NCBI RefSeq assembly: GCF_020026925.1
Contig: NZ_JAIQDW010000010.1
Span: 62,001 to 126,000, forward strand
Direction of reading: 5' to 3'
DNA: 64,000 nt
Origin: Flavobacterium hibisci
GTDB taxonomy: Bacteria > Bacteroidota > Bacteroidia > Flavobacteriales > Flavobacteriaceae
Both the position numbers and the translations under genes were made by a program. The notes under the pieces were generated by a model. It saw only the letters and a program-made list of their open reading frames with translations. It was not told where the DNA came from and did not search any database. Shown in pieces: positions 38,230 through 48,241 of this stretch (positions within the stretch are counted from its first letter, which is position 1; each line of letters opens with the position of its first letter).

Positions 38230-38451
38230 ATGTATTGGACATTAGAATTAGCATCTTATTTAAGTGATGCACCGTGGCCTGCTAACAAAGACGAACTTAT
38301 TGACTACGCTATCAGAGCAGGAGCTCCTTTAGAAGTAGTGGAAAACCTACAGTCGATTGAAGACGAGGGAGAGATATATGAATCAATGGAAGAAATTTGG
38401 CCTGATTATCCAACAGACGAAGATTATCTTTGGAATGAGGATGAATATTAA
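38230..38451 (+). CDS. Small acidic DUF2795-like protein
   Basis: This 73-residue protein is read from the ATG at 38230 (MYWTLELASYLSDAPWPANK); the longer frame begins inside the promoter and is rejected. Its first 50 residues (SDAPWPANKDELIDYAIRAG, VVENLQSIED) match the helical DUF2795-type module seen in short Bacteroidota proteins. The tail is strongly acidic (EEIWPDYPTDEDYLWNEDEY). Function is unknown; the acidity suggests a protein- or nucleic-acid-mimicking partner role. It has its own promoter and terminator just before secA. Confidence 0.8.
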   Translation: MYWTLELASYLSDAPWPANKDELIDYAIRAGAPLEVVENLQSIEDEGEIYESMEEIWPDYPTDEDYLWNEDEY

Positions 38452-38466
38452 AAAATAAACCAAATG

Positions 38467-38496
38467 AAAAAGTCTCATCACAGAGGCTTTTTTTTT
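38467..38496 (+). terminator. Rho-independent terminator before secA
   Basis: AAAAAGTCTC pairs with GAGGCTTTTT (one G-T pair) over the loop ATCACA, followed by more T (to 38496). Confidence 0.85.
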
Positions 38497-38542
38497 GGTT
38501 CAAATACACATTATTTTACATAAAATAGAAATACAATAAATC

Positions 38543-41500
38543 ATGAGTTTTATAAACAGTATTATTAAAGTCTTTGTAGGTGATAAATCACAGAAAGATG
38601 TTAAAGCTTTACAACCTTACTTAAATAAAATTAAAGCATTCGAAGCCCCTTTAATGAGTCTGTCAAACGACGAATTAAGAGGCAGGACCGTTTACTTTAA
38701 AGATAAAATAAAAGAAGCGAGATCTGAAAAAGATGCTAAAATTGCTTCGCTTAAAGCGGAGGTTGAAAAGATTGAAGACATCGATAAAAGAGAAGACCTA
38801 TATGATGCAATAGATGCTCTTGAAAAAGAAGCTTATGAAATTTCAGAAAAAACGCTATTGGAATTACTTCCTGAAGCATTTTCTGTTGTAAAAGAAACGG
38901 CTCGTCGTTTCAAAGAGAATTCACACATTGAAGTTACTGCAACTGCAAAAGACCGCGAATTCTCTGCTGCAAAACCATATATTACGATTGAAGGCGATAA
39001 AGCAATCTGGGCTAACAAATGGAATGCTGCAGGGAAAGATATAACCTGGGACATGATTCACTATGATGTGCAGCTGATTGGCGGTATGGTCTTGCACGAA
39101 GGTAAAGTTGCCGAAATGCAGACGGGAGAAGGTAAAACTTTGGTAGCTACTCTTCCACTTTACTTAAACGCTTTAACAGGAAACGGAGTTCACTTAGTAA
39201 CAGTGAACGACTACTTAGCAAAACGTGACAGCACATGGAAAGCGCCTTTATTCGAATTCCACGGTTTATCTGTTGATTGTATCGATAACCACCAGCCAAG
39301 TACTGAAGCCAGAAAAAAAGCCTACGATGCTGATATCACTTACGGAACCAACAACGAGTTTGGTTTCGATTACTTAAGAGATAACATGGCGCACTCACCA
39401 AGCGATTTAGTGCAGAGAAAACACAATTTTGCTATTGTCGATGAGGTTGACTCTGTACTAATTGATGACGCCAGAACACCGCTTATCATTTCTGGACCAG
39501 TTCCTCAGGGAGATCGCCACGAATTCAACGAATTGAAGCCAAAAATCGAAAACTTAGTTGCACAACAGCGTCAGTTAGCGAATGGTTTCTTAGCTGAAGC
39601 TAAAAAATTAATCAAAGAAGGCAATACTAAAGAAGGTGGTTTCTTATTGTTAAGAGCTTACAGAAGTTTACCTAAAAATAAAGCATTAATTAAATTTTTA
39701 AGTGAAGAAGGAATTAAACAATTGCTTCAAAAAACTGAAAATCAATATATGCAGGACAACAATCGTGAAATGCACAAAGTGGATGAAGCTTTGTATTTTG
39801 TGATTGAAGAGAAAAACAATCAGGTAGAATTAACTGATAATGGTATCAAATATTTATCAGGAGATACTGATGCGGATTTCTTCGTTTTACCGGATATTGG
39901 AACTGAAATTGCTGCTATCGAAAAACAAAAACTGGATAAAGATGCTGAAGCTGAAGCGAGAGAAAGACTGTTTCAGGATTTTGGTGTAAAAAGTGAGCGT
40001 ATCCATACGCTGACACAGCTTTTAAAAGCGTATACTCTATTCGAAAAAGATGTAGAATACGTTATCATGGACAACAAAATTATGATTGTCGATGAGCAAA
40101 CTGGCCGTATCATGGACGGACGTCGTTATTCAGACGGTCTTCATCAGGCAATCGAAGCTAAAGAAAACGTGAAAATCGAAGCTGCTACTCAAACTTTTGC
40201 AACCGTTACATTACAGAATTATTTCAGAATGTACAGCAAATTGGCTGGTATGACAGGTACTGCTGTTACTGAAGCGGGTGAGTTATGGCAGATTTACAAA
40301 CTGGATGTTGTTGAAATTCCAACCAACCGTCCAATTGCAAGACATGACAAGGAAGACTACATCTACAAAACAACACGTGAAAAATTCAATGCCGTAATCG
40401 AAGACGTTACCGAATTATCAAAAGCAGGAAGACCCGTATTGATTGGAACAACTTCTGTAGAGATTTCAGAATTATTAAGCCGTATGCTTAAAATGAGAGG
40501 AATCACACACAACGTATTGAATGCTAAAATGCACAAGCAGGAAGCACAAATCGTTGAAGAAGCCGGTAAAGCCGGTGTTGTAACTATCGCAACAAACATG
40601 GCTGGTCGTGGTACCGATATTAAATTATCTCCGGAAGTAAAAGCTGCAGGCGGTTTAGCAATCGTTGGTACAGAGCGTCACGATTCCCGTCGTGTTGACA
40701 GACAGTTACGTGGTCGTTCTGGTCGTCAGGGAGATCCAGGAAGTTCTCAATTCTATGTTTCTCTTGAAGATAACTTAATGCGTTTATTTGGTTCTGAAAG
40801 AGTTGCGAAAGTAATGGACAGAATGGGGCTGAAAGAAGGAGAAGTAATTCAGCATTCTATGATGACAAAATCTATCGAACGCGCTCAGAAAAAAGTAGAA
40901 GAAAATAACTTTGGTGTTCGTAAACGTTTATTAGAATATGATGACGTAATGAATTCTCAGCGTGAAGTTGTTTACAAACGTCGTCGTCACGCATTGTTCG
41001 GAGAGCGGTTGAAACTGGATATCGCCAACATGCTTTATGATACCTGCGAATTGATTGTAGACCAAAACAAAGTAAATAACGATTTCAAAAATTTTGAATT
41101 TGATTTAATTCGTTTCTTCGGAATCACGTCTCCGATTGCTGAAACTGATTTCTCTAAATTATCTGAAATCGAAATCACCGGAAAAGTGTACAAAGAAGCT
41201 TTGGCTTTCTATACAGAAAAAACAGAAAGAAGTGCCAGAGAAGCTTTCCCGATTATCAAAGGCGTTTTTGAAGAGCCAAACAATCATTTCGAAAGAATTG
41301 TAGTTCCATTTACAGACGGAATCAAAACTTTAAACGTTGTTACAGATCTGAAAAAAGCCTATGAAAGCGAAGGTGCTCAGTTGATTTCTGATTTCGAGAA
41401 AAACATTACACTTTCTATTGTTGATGAAGCCTGGAAAAAGCACTTACGCAAAATGGACGAATTGAAACAGTCTGTTCAATTAGCAGTTCACGAACAAAAA

Positions 41501-41884
41501 GATCCATTGCTTATTTATAAACTGGAAGCTTTCAATTTGTTTAGAGGAATGTTGGATAACGTAAATAAAGAAGTTATTTCATTCTTATTCAAAGGTGATT
41601 TGCCTGCTCAAAACGTTCCTGAAATTCACGAAGCAAGAGAAGTTCGTCAAAAAGAAAATTTCAAATTAAGCAAAGATGAAATTCCTAACAGCGAAGATAT
41701 TAATCGTGAAGCTGGAGAAACACAACAGCGTCAGGTTACGGAAACTATCGTTAGGGATATGCCAAAAATTAACCGAAATGACACTGTAACGGTTCAGGAA
41801 GTTGCTACAGGAAAAACGGAAACAATGAAATTTAAAAAAGCAGAAAGCCTAATTGCTAATGGCACTTGGGTTCTTGTGAAATAA
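38543..41884 (+). CDS. secA: Preprotein translocase ATPase SecA
   Basis: This 1113-residue protein is longer than E. coli SecA because of an insertion (about residues 325-430, including the helical [19 protein letters not shown]) typical of Bacteroidota. Landmarks are Walker [18 protein letters not shown] (near 193), the DEAD-like [17 protein letters not shown], and the second motor domain [11 protein letters not shown] and [20 protein letters not shown]. The helical scaffold follows ([19 protein letters not shown]). The C-terminus ends ANGTWVLVK without the zinc-binding SEC-C cysteines. SecA drives proteins through SecYEG, the first step for all the signal-peptide proteins in this window, including T9SS cargo. 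Confidence 0.98.
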   Translation: MSFINSIIKVFVGDKSQKDVKALQPYLNKIKAFEAPLMSLSNDELRGRTVYFKDKIKEARSEKDAKIASLKAEVEKIEDIDKREDLYDAIDALEKEAYEISEKTLLELLPEAFSVVKETARRFKENSHIEVTATAKDREFSAAKPYITIEGDKAIWANKWNAAGKDITWDMIHYDVQLIGGMVLHEGKVAEMQTGEGKTLVATLPLYLNALTGNGVHLVTVNDYLAKRDSTWKAPLFEFHGLSVDCIDNHQPSTEARKKAYDADITYGTNNEFGFDYLRDNMAHSPSDLVQRKHNFAIVDEVDSVLIDDARTPLIISGPVPQGDRHEFNELKPKIENLVAQQRQLANGFLAEAKKLIKEGNTKEGGFLLLRAYRSLPKNKALIKFLSEEGIKQLLQKTENQYMQDNNREMHKVDEALYFVIEEKNNQVELTDNGIKYLSGDTDADFFVLPDIGTEIAAIEKQKLDKDAEAEARERLFQDFGVKSERIHTLTQLLKAYTLFEKDVEYVIMDNKIMIVDEQTGRIMDGRRYSDGLHQAIEAKENVKIEAATQTFATVTLQNYFRMYSKLAGMTGTAVTEAGELWQIYKLDVVEIPTNRPIARHDKEDYIYKTTREKFNAVIEDVTELSKAGRPVLIGTTSVEISELLSRMLKMRGITHNVLNAKMHKQEAQIVEEAGKAGVVTIATNMAGRGTDIKLSPEVKAAGGLAIVGTERHDSRRVDRQLRGRSGRQGDPGSSQFYVSLEDNLMRLFGSERVAKVMDRMGLKEGEVIQHSMMTKSIERAQKKVEENNFGVRKRLLEYDDVMNSQREVVYKRRRHALFGERLKLDIANMLYDTCELIVDQNKVNNDFKNFEFDLIRFFGITSPIAETDFSKLSEIEITGKVYKEALAFYTEKTERSAREAFPIIKGVFEEPNNHFERIVVPFTDGIKTLNVVTDLKKAYESEGAQLISDFEKNITLSIVDEAWKKHLRKMDELKQSVQLAVHEQKDPLLIYKLEAFNLFRGMLDNVNKEVISFLFKGDLPAQNVPEIHEAREVRQKENFKLSKDEIPNSEDINREAGETQQRQVTETIVRDMPKINRNDTVTVQEVATGKTETMKFKKAESLIANGTWVLVK

Positions 41885-41909
41885 CAATTTCTAAAGTAAT
41901 ACATTCTAT

Positions 41910-41943
41910 ATCCCCAATTACAAAAGTAGTTGGGGATTTTTTT
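41910..41943 (+). terminator. Rho-independent terminator after secA
   Basis: ATCCCCAA (41910-41917) pairs with TTGGGGAT (41930-41937), extended inward by several pairs, followed by a run of T. Confidence 0.88.
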
Positions 41944-41961
41944 ATGCAAAAAAAATAATAT

Positions 41962-41995
41962 TTGTTCTTTCTAAAACGAATAAAATGTATTTTTG
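41962..41995 (+). promoter_or_regulatory. Candidate promoter of the copper-type locus
   Basis: TATTTTTG at 41988-41995 is an exact -7 match. A TTG at 41962-41964 is 23 bp upstream, at the long end of the spacing range. The TTG start at 42019 follows 23 nt later. Confidence 0.55.
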
Positions 41996-42018
41996 CAAAC
42001 GAAACAAAGAAACAACTT

Positions 42019-42396
42019 TTGAAAAAGTTATTGATCATATTTCTTTCCTGCATGCTATTAGTTCCTTCTTTTGGCAGTTTCTTTGTTTACACCTCATTCA
42101 AATTAAATCAGGACGAAATTGCAAAAACCATCTGTGTTCAGCGAAAAATGGTTTTTAATAGCTGTAACGGTCGTTGCGAACTTCAAAAAAGTCTTAAGAA
42201 ATATGCCGACAATGAAAAAAAGATGCAAAACAACCTCAAAGAAAAAGTTGAAGTTGTTTACATTCAAAATTCACCTGTAAGTCATTTTAAGTTAATAGAA
42301 CCAATCGAATTAAAAGCAAAACTTTATGCTAATTTCGATGAGAAGCCTATTTCGGTTTCAAATGTTCTGTTTCATCCTCCATCCTATTTTATATAA
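42019..42396 (+). CDS. Small cysteine-containing exported protein, copy 1
   Basis: This 125-residue protein starts at TTG (42019). That start matches its paralogue at 45601 and lies 23 nt after the -7 promoter element, so the longer frame from 41962 is rejected. It has one N-terminal hydrophobic segment (LLIIFLSCMLLVPSFGSFFV), then TICVQRKMVFNSCNGRCELQ with three cysteines spaced C-x9-C-x3-C. A lysine-rich helix follows (KKYADNEKKMQNNLKEKVEV) and the end is FHPPSYFI. It is probably periplasmic, tethered or secreted. The cysteine pattern and the copper-type neighbours suggest metal handling, but no family is recognised. It opens the locus ahead of the MbnP-like gene. Confidence 0.75.
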   Translation: MKKLLIIFLSCMLLVPSFGSFFVYTSFKLNQDEIAKTICVQRKMVFNSCNGRCELQKSLKKYADNEKKMQNNLKEKVEVVYIQNSPVSHFKLIEPIELKAKLYANFDEKPISVSNVLFHPPSYFI

Positions 42397-42509
42397 TTTT
42401 TAAATACGATTTCATTTTCAAAACTGAAATCATTTTTCATTGTTTGAATAAGCAATGAAATGTGTTTAGGCACATCCAAAATTTAATTAAATTATATAAA
42501 ATTCTTAAA

Positions 42510-43313
42510 ATGAAAAATACTTTATACAAAGCATTAGCTATTGTAACACTCTCTATATCTTTATTTTCCTGCTCTAATGATGATGACAACAATGCAGTAA
42601 CCGGAAATGGAAACATCACTTTAAAATTTGACAATGCTTACGGTGCAAACGACCTTATTTTAAATACTCAGGGCAATACAACTTCTAACAATGAAGTTTT
42701 AAAAATCAGCCTTGTAAAATATATTGTCAGCAACGTAGTTTTCACAAAAGCAGATGGTACAACATTAACTTACCCAAAAAGTAAAAGTTATTTTATTGCT
42801 GACGAATCTACTGCTGCCGGTCAACAATTTCAACTGACTGACATTCCGGCCGGAGATTACGTAAAAGTAAAATTCGGAATTGGGGTTGATGAAGAACAAT
42901 GGAAATTAGGTGCTTCAGGTCAGGGCGATTTTCTGGCTCAGGCAGATGCTGCTGATTTAATGTGGTCATGGGCAGCAGGCTATAAATTCCTTGCTTTCGA
43001 AGGAACATTTACCTCAGCCACGGTTGAAAATCCTACACCGTTTATGATTCACACCGGAAAAACCGGAACCGATTATAATTATACCGACGTAACTTTGGAC
43101 TTGCCTACAAAAGCATTGGTTCGTTCTGACATCACGCCTGCCATACACATTGTTACCGATCTTTCTAAAATTATTGACGGCCAAAACAAAATCAAACTTT
43201 CAGACAACAATATGGGAGGAATGGGCGCCATGATTATGGGCGGGGCAAACTTACCGCTGATTACCCAAAACATCCGTGCGATGTTCAAAATTGACCACGT
43301 ACACAACGATTAA
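42510..43313 (+). CDS. MbnP-like copper-binding lipoprotein
   Basis: This 267-residue protein is read from the ATG at 42510, which directly precedes a lipoprotein signal (LSISLFSC, Cys21); an upstream in-frame ATG is rejected. The body matches the MbnP family: ITLKFDNAYG near residue 36, ISLVKYIVSNVVFTKADG, DIPAGDYVKVKFGIGVDEEQ, and the signature MWSWAAGYKFLAFEG (Trp152, Trp154). In methanotroph relatives a tryptophan is oxidised to kynurenine by the partner diheme enzyme MbnH and helps bind copper. The partner gene follows immediately. The C-terminus IDHVHND is rich in potential metal ligands. The copper role here is inferred from the family. Confidence 0.85.
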   Translation: MKNTLYKALAIVTLSISLFSCSNDDDNNAVTGNGNITLKFDNAYGANDLILNTQGNTTSNNEVLKISLVKYIVSNVVFTKADGTTLTYPKSKSYFIADESTAAGQQFQLTDIPAGDYVKVKFGIGVDEEQWKLGASGQGDFLAQADAADLMWSWAAGYKFLAFEGTFTSATVENPTPFMIHTGKTGTDYNYTDVTLDLPTKALVRSDITPAIHIVTDLSKIIDGQNKIKLSDNNMGGMGAMIMGGANLPLITQNIRAMFKIDHVHND

Positions 43314-43358
43314 TTTTATTTTCAGGAGCACAAGACTTTCGGTTGCACAGACGAATGT

Positions 43359-43429
43359 CCCGCTATACGTTTCAATCTTTTGTTTTTTAAAGAAAAAAAC
43401 AAAAGGATTTTCACTTCTATCGGGGCTAA
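43359..43429. repeat. REP-like palindromic element, copy A
   Basis: Arms CCCGCTATACG and TATCGGGGCTAA, with inner AATCTTTTGT/ACAAAAGGATT, enclose a variable T/A-rich centre. Outer flanks AGGAGCACAAGA and TCTTGTGCTTCT also pair. It lies between the MbnP-like and peroxidase genes. Confidence 0.75.
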
Positions 43430-43464
43430 TCCGGAACTCTTGTGCTTCTTAAAACCATAGTATC

Positions 43465-44505
43465 ATGTTGAAGATAAAATATTTTCTCCTTTTAATACTT
43501 TCATTATTATGGAGCTGTACAGATCAGGAAGATGAATATGTAAATATTCCGCTGGAATTTAAAGTTCCATCCAACTTTCCGGATCTGGCATATAATATTG
43601 CCTTAAATCCGCCAACGGAAAAAGGCTTCGAACTAGGAAAAAAGTTGTTTTATGATGGGCGTTTAGCATCTGATGGCGTTGTTTCCTGCGGATTCTGCCA
43701 TATTCAGGCCAACGCTTTTACGCACCACGGACACACGGTGAGCCATGGCGTTGATAATGCTCAGGGCACACGAAACACACCACCTATTCAGAATTTAGCC
43801 TATCAAAGCATTTTTATGTATGACGGAGCAGCAGATCATTTAGATTTACAACCCATTATTCCGCTGACGAGTATTATCGAAATGAATGGTGATCTGAATG
43901 CCATCCTAAAAATGATGAAAGCCGACAAGGAATATCAAAAACTCTTTGGTCAGGCATTTGACGACGGCGCGATCACCACCGAAAACATGCTGAAAGCGTT
44001 GTCTCAATTTATGGTAATGATCATTTCATCCAATTCAAAATTTGATAAATACAGACGAAATGAATCGGGTGGTACTTTCACCACGGATGAATTAGCAGGC
44101 TACGATTTATTTAAATCTAAATGCGCTTCCTGCCACGCAACCGATTTACAAACGGATAATTCGTTTAGAAACAACGGCCTCGCAGTAAATCAGGCTGTTA
44201 ATGATGTTGGACGCTACAGAGTAACTGAACTGGTAAGTGATTATTACAAATTTAAAGTCCCTAGTTTACGAAATGTCGAAGTTTCAGGACCGTACATGCA
44301 TGACGGAAGATTTGGAACTCTTGAAGGCGTTTTAGATCATTATGCGTCCGGAATTGAAAACTCAAATACACTTGACCCGATTTTAAAACAAAACGGAAAA
44401 TTTGGAATCACACTTTCTGAGACCGATAAAAAACAAATAATAGCTTTTCTTAAAACGTTAACCGATCATGAATATTTAACGGACAAACGTTTTTCTGAAT
44501 TCTAA
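43465..44505 (+). CDS. MbnH-like diheme cytochrome c peroxidase family lipoprotein
   Basis: This 346-residue protein has a lipoprotein signal (LLLILSLLWSC, Cys18). Two c-type heme sites are present: CGFCH (Cys75, Cys78, His79) and CASCH (Cys220, Cys223, His224). Other bacterial peroxidase/MauG landmarks are GTRNTPPIQNLAY, FMYDGAADHLDLQ, IIEMNG and the GPYMHDGRFGTL block (Met278). It follows an MbnP-like gene, so it probably acts as the MbnH partner that oxidises a tryptophan of that protein rather than only detoxifying peroxide. Both would be in the periplasm or at the outer membrane. The order MbnP then MbnH is the usual one. Confidence 0.88.
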   Translation: MLKIKYFLLLILSLLWSCTDQEDEYVNIPLEFKVPSNFPDLAYNIALNPPTEKGFELGKKLFYDGRLASDGVVSCGFCHIQANAFTHHGHTVSHGVDNAQGTRNTPPIQNLAYQSIFMYDGAADHLDLQPIIPLTSIIEMNGDLNAILKMMKADKEYQKLFGQAFDDGAITTENMLKALSQFMVMIISSNSKFDKYRRNESGGTFTTDELAGYDLFKSKCASCHATDLQTDNSFRNNGLAVNQAVNDVGRYRVTELVSDYYKFKVPSLRNVEVSGPYMHDGRFGTLEGVLDHYASGIENSNTLDPILKQNGKFGITLSETDKKQIIAFLKTLTDHEYLTDKRFSEF

Positions 44506-44528
44506 ATATATAATGAAAACCAGAACCC

Positions 44529-44604
44529 TAGCCCCGATAGCAGTGAAAATCCTTTTGTGCCGGGGTTCGGCACAAAAGATTGGAACGAATAGCGGGATTA
44601 GCTC
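44529..44604. repeat. REP-like palindromic element, copy B
   Basis: TAGCCCCGATAG-AGTGAAAATCC and GATTGGAACGAATAGCGGGATTAGC flank a GC-rich hairpin (TTTTGTGCCGGGGTTCGGCACAAAA, 44553-44577). It is inverted relative to copy A and lies between the peroxidase and barrel genes. Confidence 0.8.
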
Positions 44605-44619
44605 CTAAAAACAATTAAA

Positions 44620-45576
44620 ATGAAAAATTTAATAGTAATCTGTACCCTGATAGTTAGTTTATCAGCCTTTAGTTTTACAGAAAAAGACAGTACTTCGATA
44701 TTTACCTTTAAGCGTTTATTGTTCGAAAACTTTGACTGTGATGCCTGTGGGTGTTCGGCAAGTGGCGGAAGTATGGGATTTAGTTCGATGCTGAATAATA
44801 ATTTTGTTGGTTTAAGATATTTCAAACAAAGTTATACGAGCCGGGACGGGATTTTTGCCAATTCTCCGTGGATTGATGAAAATTTCAATACGGTTCAGGC
44901 CTGGGCAAGGATTCCTGTTAGCGAAAAAATCCAGATTTCGGCACTGGTCCCGTATCATTTCCATGAAAGAGAATTAACCGCAGGAACCGAAAGCATTGAA
45001 GGATTGGGAGATGTTACTATTATGGGATTGTACAAACTTTATGAAACTAAAAAGGACAGTGCCGTTTTTACCCATAAAATAAATATTGGAGCGGGAATTA
45101 AAATCCCGACTGGTAAATTTACAGAAGCGAATAATCTGGGAAGCATCAACCAGAGTTTTCAGTTAGGCACCGGAAGTTGGGACTATTCTGTGGTGTCTGA
45201 ATATGTCGTTAACCGAAAAAAAATAGGTTTAAATACTACTTTAAATTATATTTTTAAAACCGAAAACAGCAAAAACTACCAATACGGCGATCAGTTTAAT
45301 TATGCTGCTACCATATTTTATTTATTTGATTTTGACGATTTTCAACTGGTTCCACAAGCCGGTCTTGCTGGCGAAGTTTACCAAACCAATAAACAACACG
45401 GACTGGATTTACCCAATACAGCCGGGGATATTTTGTTTGGAAAATTTGGTATCGAAGCCGGAAAAGATAAATTTTCAATTGGTATAAATACGATGCTCCC
45501 TGTTAACCAAAATTTATCGAATGGTAAAATCGAAGCCAATTACAGATGGAGTGTAAATTTAAATTACACGCTTTAA
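44620..45576 (+). CDS. Outer-membrane transporter-like barrel with N-terminal CxxCxC tag
   Basis: This 318-residue protein has a signal peptide (MKNLIVICTLIVSLSAFSFT). Close behind the cleavage site is a cysteine cluster, FDCDACGCSASGG (Cys40, Cys43, Cys45). The rest is amphipathic beta strands of a barrel (ISALVPYHFHERELT, VTIMGLYKLYE, HKINIGAGIKIPTGKF, YSVVSEYVVNRKKIGLNTT, FSIGINTMLPVNQNLSNGK), resembling the phenol/MetA-type outer-membrane transporters. The cysteine tag may bind copper and feed it to or from the pore. This gene sits between the peroxidase and the second copy of the small cysteine protein, so a role in metal or substrate passage is likely. The substrate is inferred only. 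Confidence 0.75.
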   Translation: MKNLIVICTLIVSLSAFSFTEKDSTSIFTFKRLLFENFDCDACGCSASGGSMGFSSMLNNNFVGLRYFKQSYTSRDGIFANSPWIDENFNTVQAWARIPVSEKIQISALVPYHFHERELTAGTESIEGLGDVTIMGLYKLYETKKDSAVFTHKINIGAGIKIPTGKFTEANNLGSINQSFQLGTGSWDYSVVSEYVVNRKKIGLNTTLNYIFKTENSKNYQYGDQFNYAATIFYLFDFDDFQLVPQAGLAGEVYQTNKQHGLDLPNTAGDILFGKFGIEAGKDKFSIGINTMLPVNQNLSNGKIEANYRWSVNLNYTL

Positions 45577-45600
45577 AATATTAAATTAAAGAAACAAATT

Positions 45601-45978
45601 TTGAAAAAGTTACTCATCCTATTTCTTTCCTGCATGCTATTAGTTCCTTCTTTTGGCAGTTTCTTTGTTTATACCTCATTCAAATTAAATCAGGAAGAAA
45701 TTGCAAAAACCATTTGTGTTCAGCGCAAAATGATCTTTAATTCGTGTAACGGCCGATGTGAACTTCAAAAAAGTCTGAAGAAATATGCCGACAACGAAAA
45801 AAAGATTCAAAACAACCTGAAAGAAAAAGTTGAAGTTGTTTACATTCAAAATTCACCAATAGCTAATTTCAAATTAATTACACCAATCGAATCAGCAATA
45901 CAACTTTTTGCTTCTTTTGATGCGAAACCTATTTCGGTTTCCAATAATACTTTTCATCCTCCATCCTGTTTTATATAA
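45601..45978 (+). CDS. Small cysteine-containing exported protein, copy 2
   Basis: This 125-residue protein starts at TTG (45601) and is a close paralogue of the gene at 42019. N-terminus, hydrophobic segment (SCMLLVPSFGSFFVYTSF), cysteines (Cys39, Cys49, Cys53) and the helix KKYADNEKKIQNNLKEKVEV are nearly the same; the last 30 residues differ most. Much of the first 270 bp is also nearly identical at the DNA level, so the duplication is recent or under gene conversion. It lies 24 nt after the barrel gene and ahead of the TonB-dependent receptor. Function is unknown; a metal-linked periplasmic role is inferred from context. Confidence 0.75.
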   Translation: MKKLLILFLSCMLLVPSFGSFFVYTSFKLNQEEIAKTICVQRKMIFNSCNGRCELQKSLKKYADNEKKIQNNLKEKVEVVYIQNSPIANFKLITPIESAIQLFASFDAKPISVSNNTFHPPSCFI

Positions 45979-46075
45979 ATTTTAGCATCCTTTTTCAATT
46001 AAAAAATTGAGAAGACTTTTTCTTGTTTTAAACTTCAGGAAAAGACATTACTTTTTAAAATTTATATCATTTAAA

Positions 46076-48235
46076 ATGAAAAAAATATACCTTACCCTAT
46101 TCATTATAGGGCAATGTGTGCTTGCACAAAATAAAACAGAACAGAATACAACCAAGTCACAAGAACTTGAAAACGTTTTTATAACTGCAAATCGTACCGC
46201 AACTTTACGTAAAGAAACACCTGTTGCTATTAGTAAACTGACAGCCAAAACCATCAACGAAGCCAAAGCTACTGCGGTTTACGAAATCATAAACAAAACA
46301 CCGGGAGTTCTCATGGTCAATTTAGGAAACGAACAGCATATGATGTCGATTCGTCAGCCGATGACAACCAACGCCTATTATTTATATCTGGAAGACGGTC
46401 TGCCCATTCGCCCCATGGGAATTTTCAATCACAATGCTTTATTAGAGATTAATCAGTTTAACCTACAAAGTATTGAAGTGGTAAAAGGCCCGGTTTCTTC
46501 TTTATATGGTTCTGAAGCTGTGGGCGGAACTATCAATTTAATTTCGCTAAAACCACCTCTTGATCCCGAATTTAAATTTGGAATTCAGGCCGATAATTAT
46601 GGTTACAGAAGATTTCAGGCGACCGGTGGTGCTACTATTGGAAAAGTTGGTTTTCATGTTGCCGGAATATCGAGTTTACAGGAAAATGGCTGGATGACGT
46701 ATTCTGATTATAACAAAGACAATCTGAATGCCAGAATAGATTACAACATCTCACCTTCTACCCGACTGATCAGCAATACCATGTATGGAAAATATTATTC
46801 GGATATGAGCGGAAGTGTTAACGAGGAAGCTTTCAATAACAGAACTTATAAAAGCACTACTGATTTTACATACAGAAAATCGGATGCTTTAAGAACCCGA
46901 CTAACTTTAGAGCACGACTGGAACAGCAATTCAAGCAGCTACATTACCGCTTATTTACGCGATAACAAATTAGGCCAAAATCCTTCTTACGGAATCAAAT
47001 GGAATCAGGCTGTAAATCCTACAACTGCAAAAGGTGAAGTCAATTCAAATAACTTCAAGAGTTATGGAGCAATCGGACAGCATACTCAAAAGTTTGAATT
47101 CCTGAATACTAAACTGGTTGCAGGAGCTCTTCATGATTATTCCCCTGTTACCTACTGGTCATATGTTATCGATTTAAAAGCTAATCTAAATCCGGGAGAA
47201 GCCGGAAAACAAACGGTAGATTCCTACGAAATTATTGCCGAGCATCCAGACTCAAAATTAGCTGATTATTCGGCTGATATTTACAACTATGCCCAATATG
47301 CTCAATTGAGTTTTAACCCAATTGAAAAATTAGTTATTAGTTTTGGAGGGCGCTATGACAACATGAAAATAGATTATGAGAATTCCCTGGACAATTCTGC
47401 CGGAAACAAAGTCTATGACAAAATGACTTTTAAAGCCGGAGCCAATTATAACCCTTTTGATTTTGCTGGCTTTTACGGTAACTATTCACAAGGTTTCGCA
47501 CCTCCGGGAATCACTTCAATTTTCAGGGCTAAACCTGGAACTGGCGGTTCAACAGGCGTTCCTGCCGAGTTTTATTACAACTTAAAACCGGCAGATTTCG
47601 AGAACTATGAAATTGGCGGATGGCTTTCCTTCTTTCAAAATAAATTAAATTTTGACTATGCTTTCTATTATATGGAAGGTAAAAACGAACTTTTAAGTAT
47701 TAAACTGCCTGATAACTCAACCGATTATCGTTCAGCCGGAGAAACACGTCATAAAGGAATTGAGTTTGGTGCTTCCTACCGACCTTCTAAACAATTGAAT
47801 ATTCGTCTTGGCGGAACTTACGCACAGCATACTTATATCGATTTTAAACTTTCAGACAAGCCGTCAGATCCGGTACAGAATTTAAACGGAAAAGAAATGC
47901 CGGCTGCTCCAAGATGGTCAGGTAATTCAGAGTTAAGTTATTACCCGAACTGGCTTCCAAACTTAAGAACTTCCATCGAATGGCAGCTTGTAGGCAGTTA
48001 TTATCAGGATCAGATTAATACTGTAAAATATGACGGCTATAATTTATTCAATGCCAGAATTGGTTACCAATGGAAAAGCATAGAAGTGTATGGAAACGTA
48101 ATGAACTTAACTGACAAATTATACGCCTATAATGTTTCGAGAACGAACGTAGCAAATGCTCAGCCAACCTACACAGCGGCAGCACCAAGAACATTTGTAT
48201 TCGGAATACAATATAATTTATCATTAAAAAAATAA
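46076..48235 (+). CDS. TonB-dependent outer-membrane receptor
   Basis: The protein has 719 residues from the ATG at 46076, which directly precedes a signal peptide (MKKIYLTLFIIGQCVLAQ); an earlier in-frame ATG is rejected. The plug domain is clear: ELENVFITANRTATLRKETP (TonB-box region), INKTPGVLMVNLG, and QSIEVVKGPVSSLYGSEAVGG near residue 135. A 22-strand-type barrel follows, ending in the aromatic FVFGIQYNLSLKK. It lacks the SusC carboxypeptidase-like N-terminal domain, so it is of the siderophore/metal type. By position after MbnP/MbnH-like genes it is likely to import copper or a copper complex. Confidence 0.92.
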   Translation: MKKIYLTLFIIGQCVLAQNKTEQNTTKSQELENVFITANRTATLRKETPVAISKLTAKTINEAKATAVYEIINKTPGVLMVNLGNEQHMMSIRQPMTTNAYYLYLEDGLPIRPMGIFNHNALLEINQFNLQSIEVVKGPVSSLYGSEAVGGTINLISLKPPLDPEFKFGIQADNYGYRRFQATGGATIGKVGFHVAGISSLQENGWMTYSDYNKDNLNARIDYNISPSTRLISNTMYGKYYSDMSGSVNEEAFNNRTYKSTTDFTYRKSDALRTRLTLEHDWNSNSSSYITAYLRDNKLGQNPSYGIKWNQAVNPTTAKGEVNSNNFKSYGAIGQHTQKFEFLNTKLVAGALHDYSPVTYWSYVIDLKANLNPGEAGKQTVDSYEIIAEHPDSKLADYSADIYNYAQYAQLSFNPIEKLVISFGGRYDNMKIDYENSLDNSAGNKVYDKMTFKAGANYNPFDFAGFYGNYSQGFAPPGITSIFRAKPGTGGSTGVPAEFYYNLKPADFENYEIGGWLSFFQNKLNFDYAFYYMEGKNELLSIKLPDNSTDYRSAGETRHKGIEFGASYRPSKQLNIRLGGTYAQHTYIDFKLSDKPSDPVQNLNGKEMPAAPRWSGNSELSYYPNWLPNLRTSIEWQLVGSYYQDQINTVKYDGYNLFNARIGYQWKSIEVYGNVMNLTDKLYAYNVSRTNVANAQPTYTAAAPRTFVFGIQYNLSLKK

Positions 48236-48241
48236 TTTTTA

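Noticed and set aside
46007..46075. N-terminal extension of the TonB-dependent receptor
   Set aside because: The ATG at 46076 gives a clean signal peptide; the extension would place 23 basic residues ahead of it.
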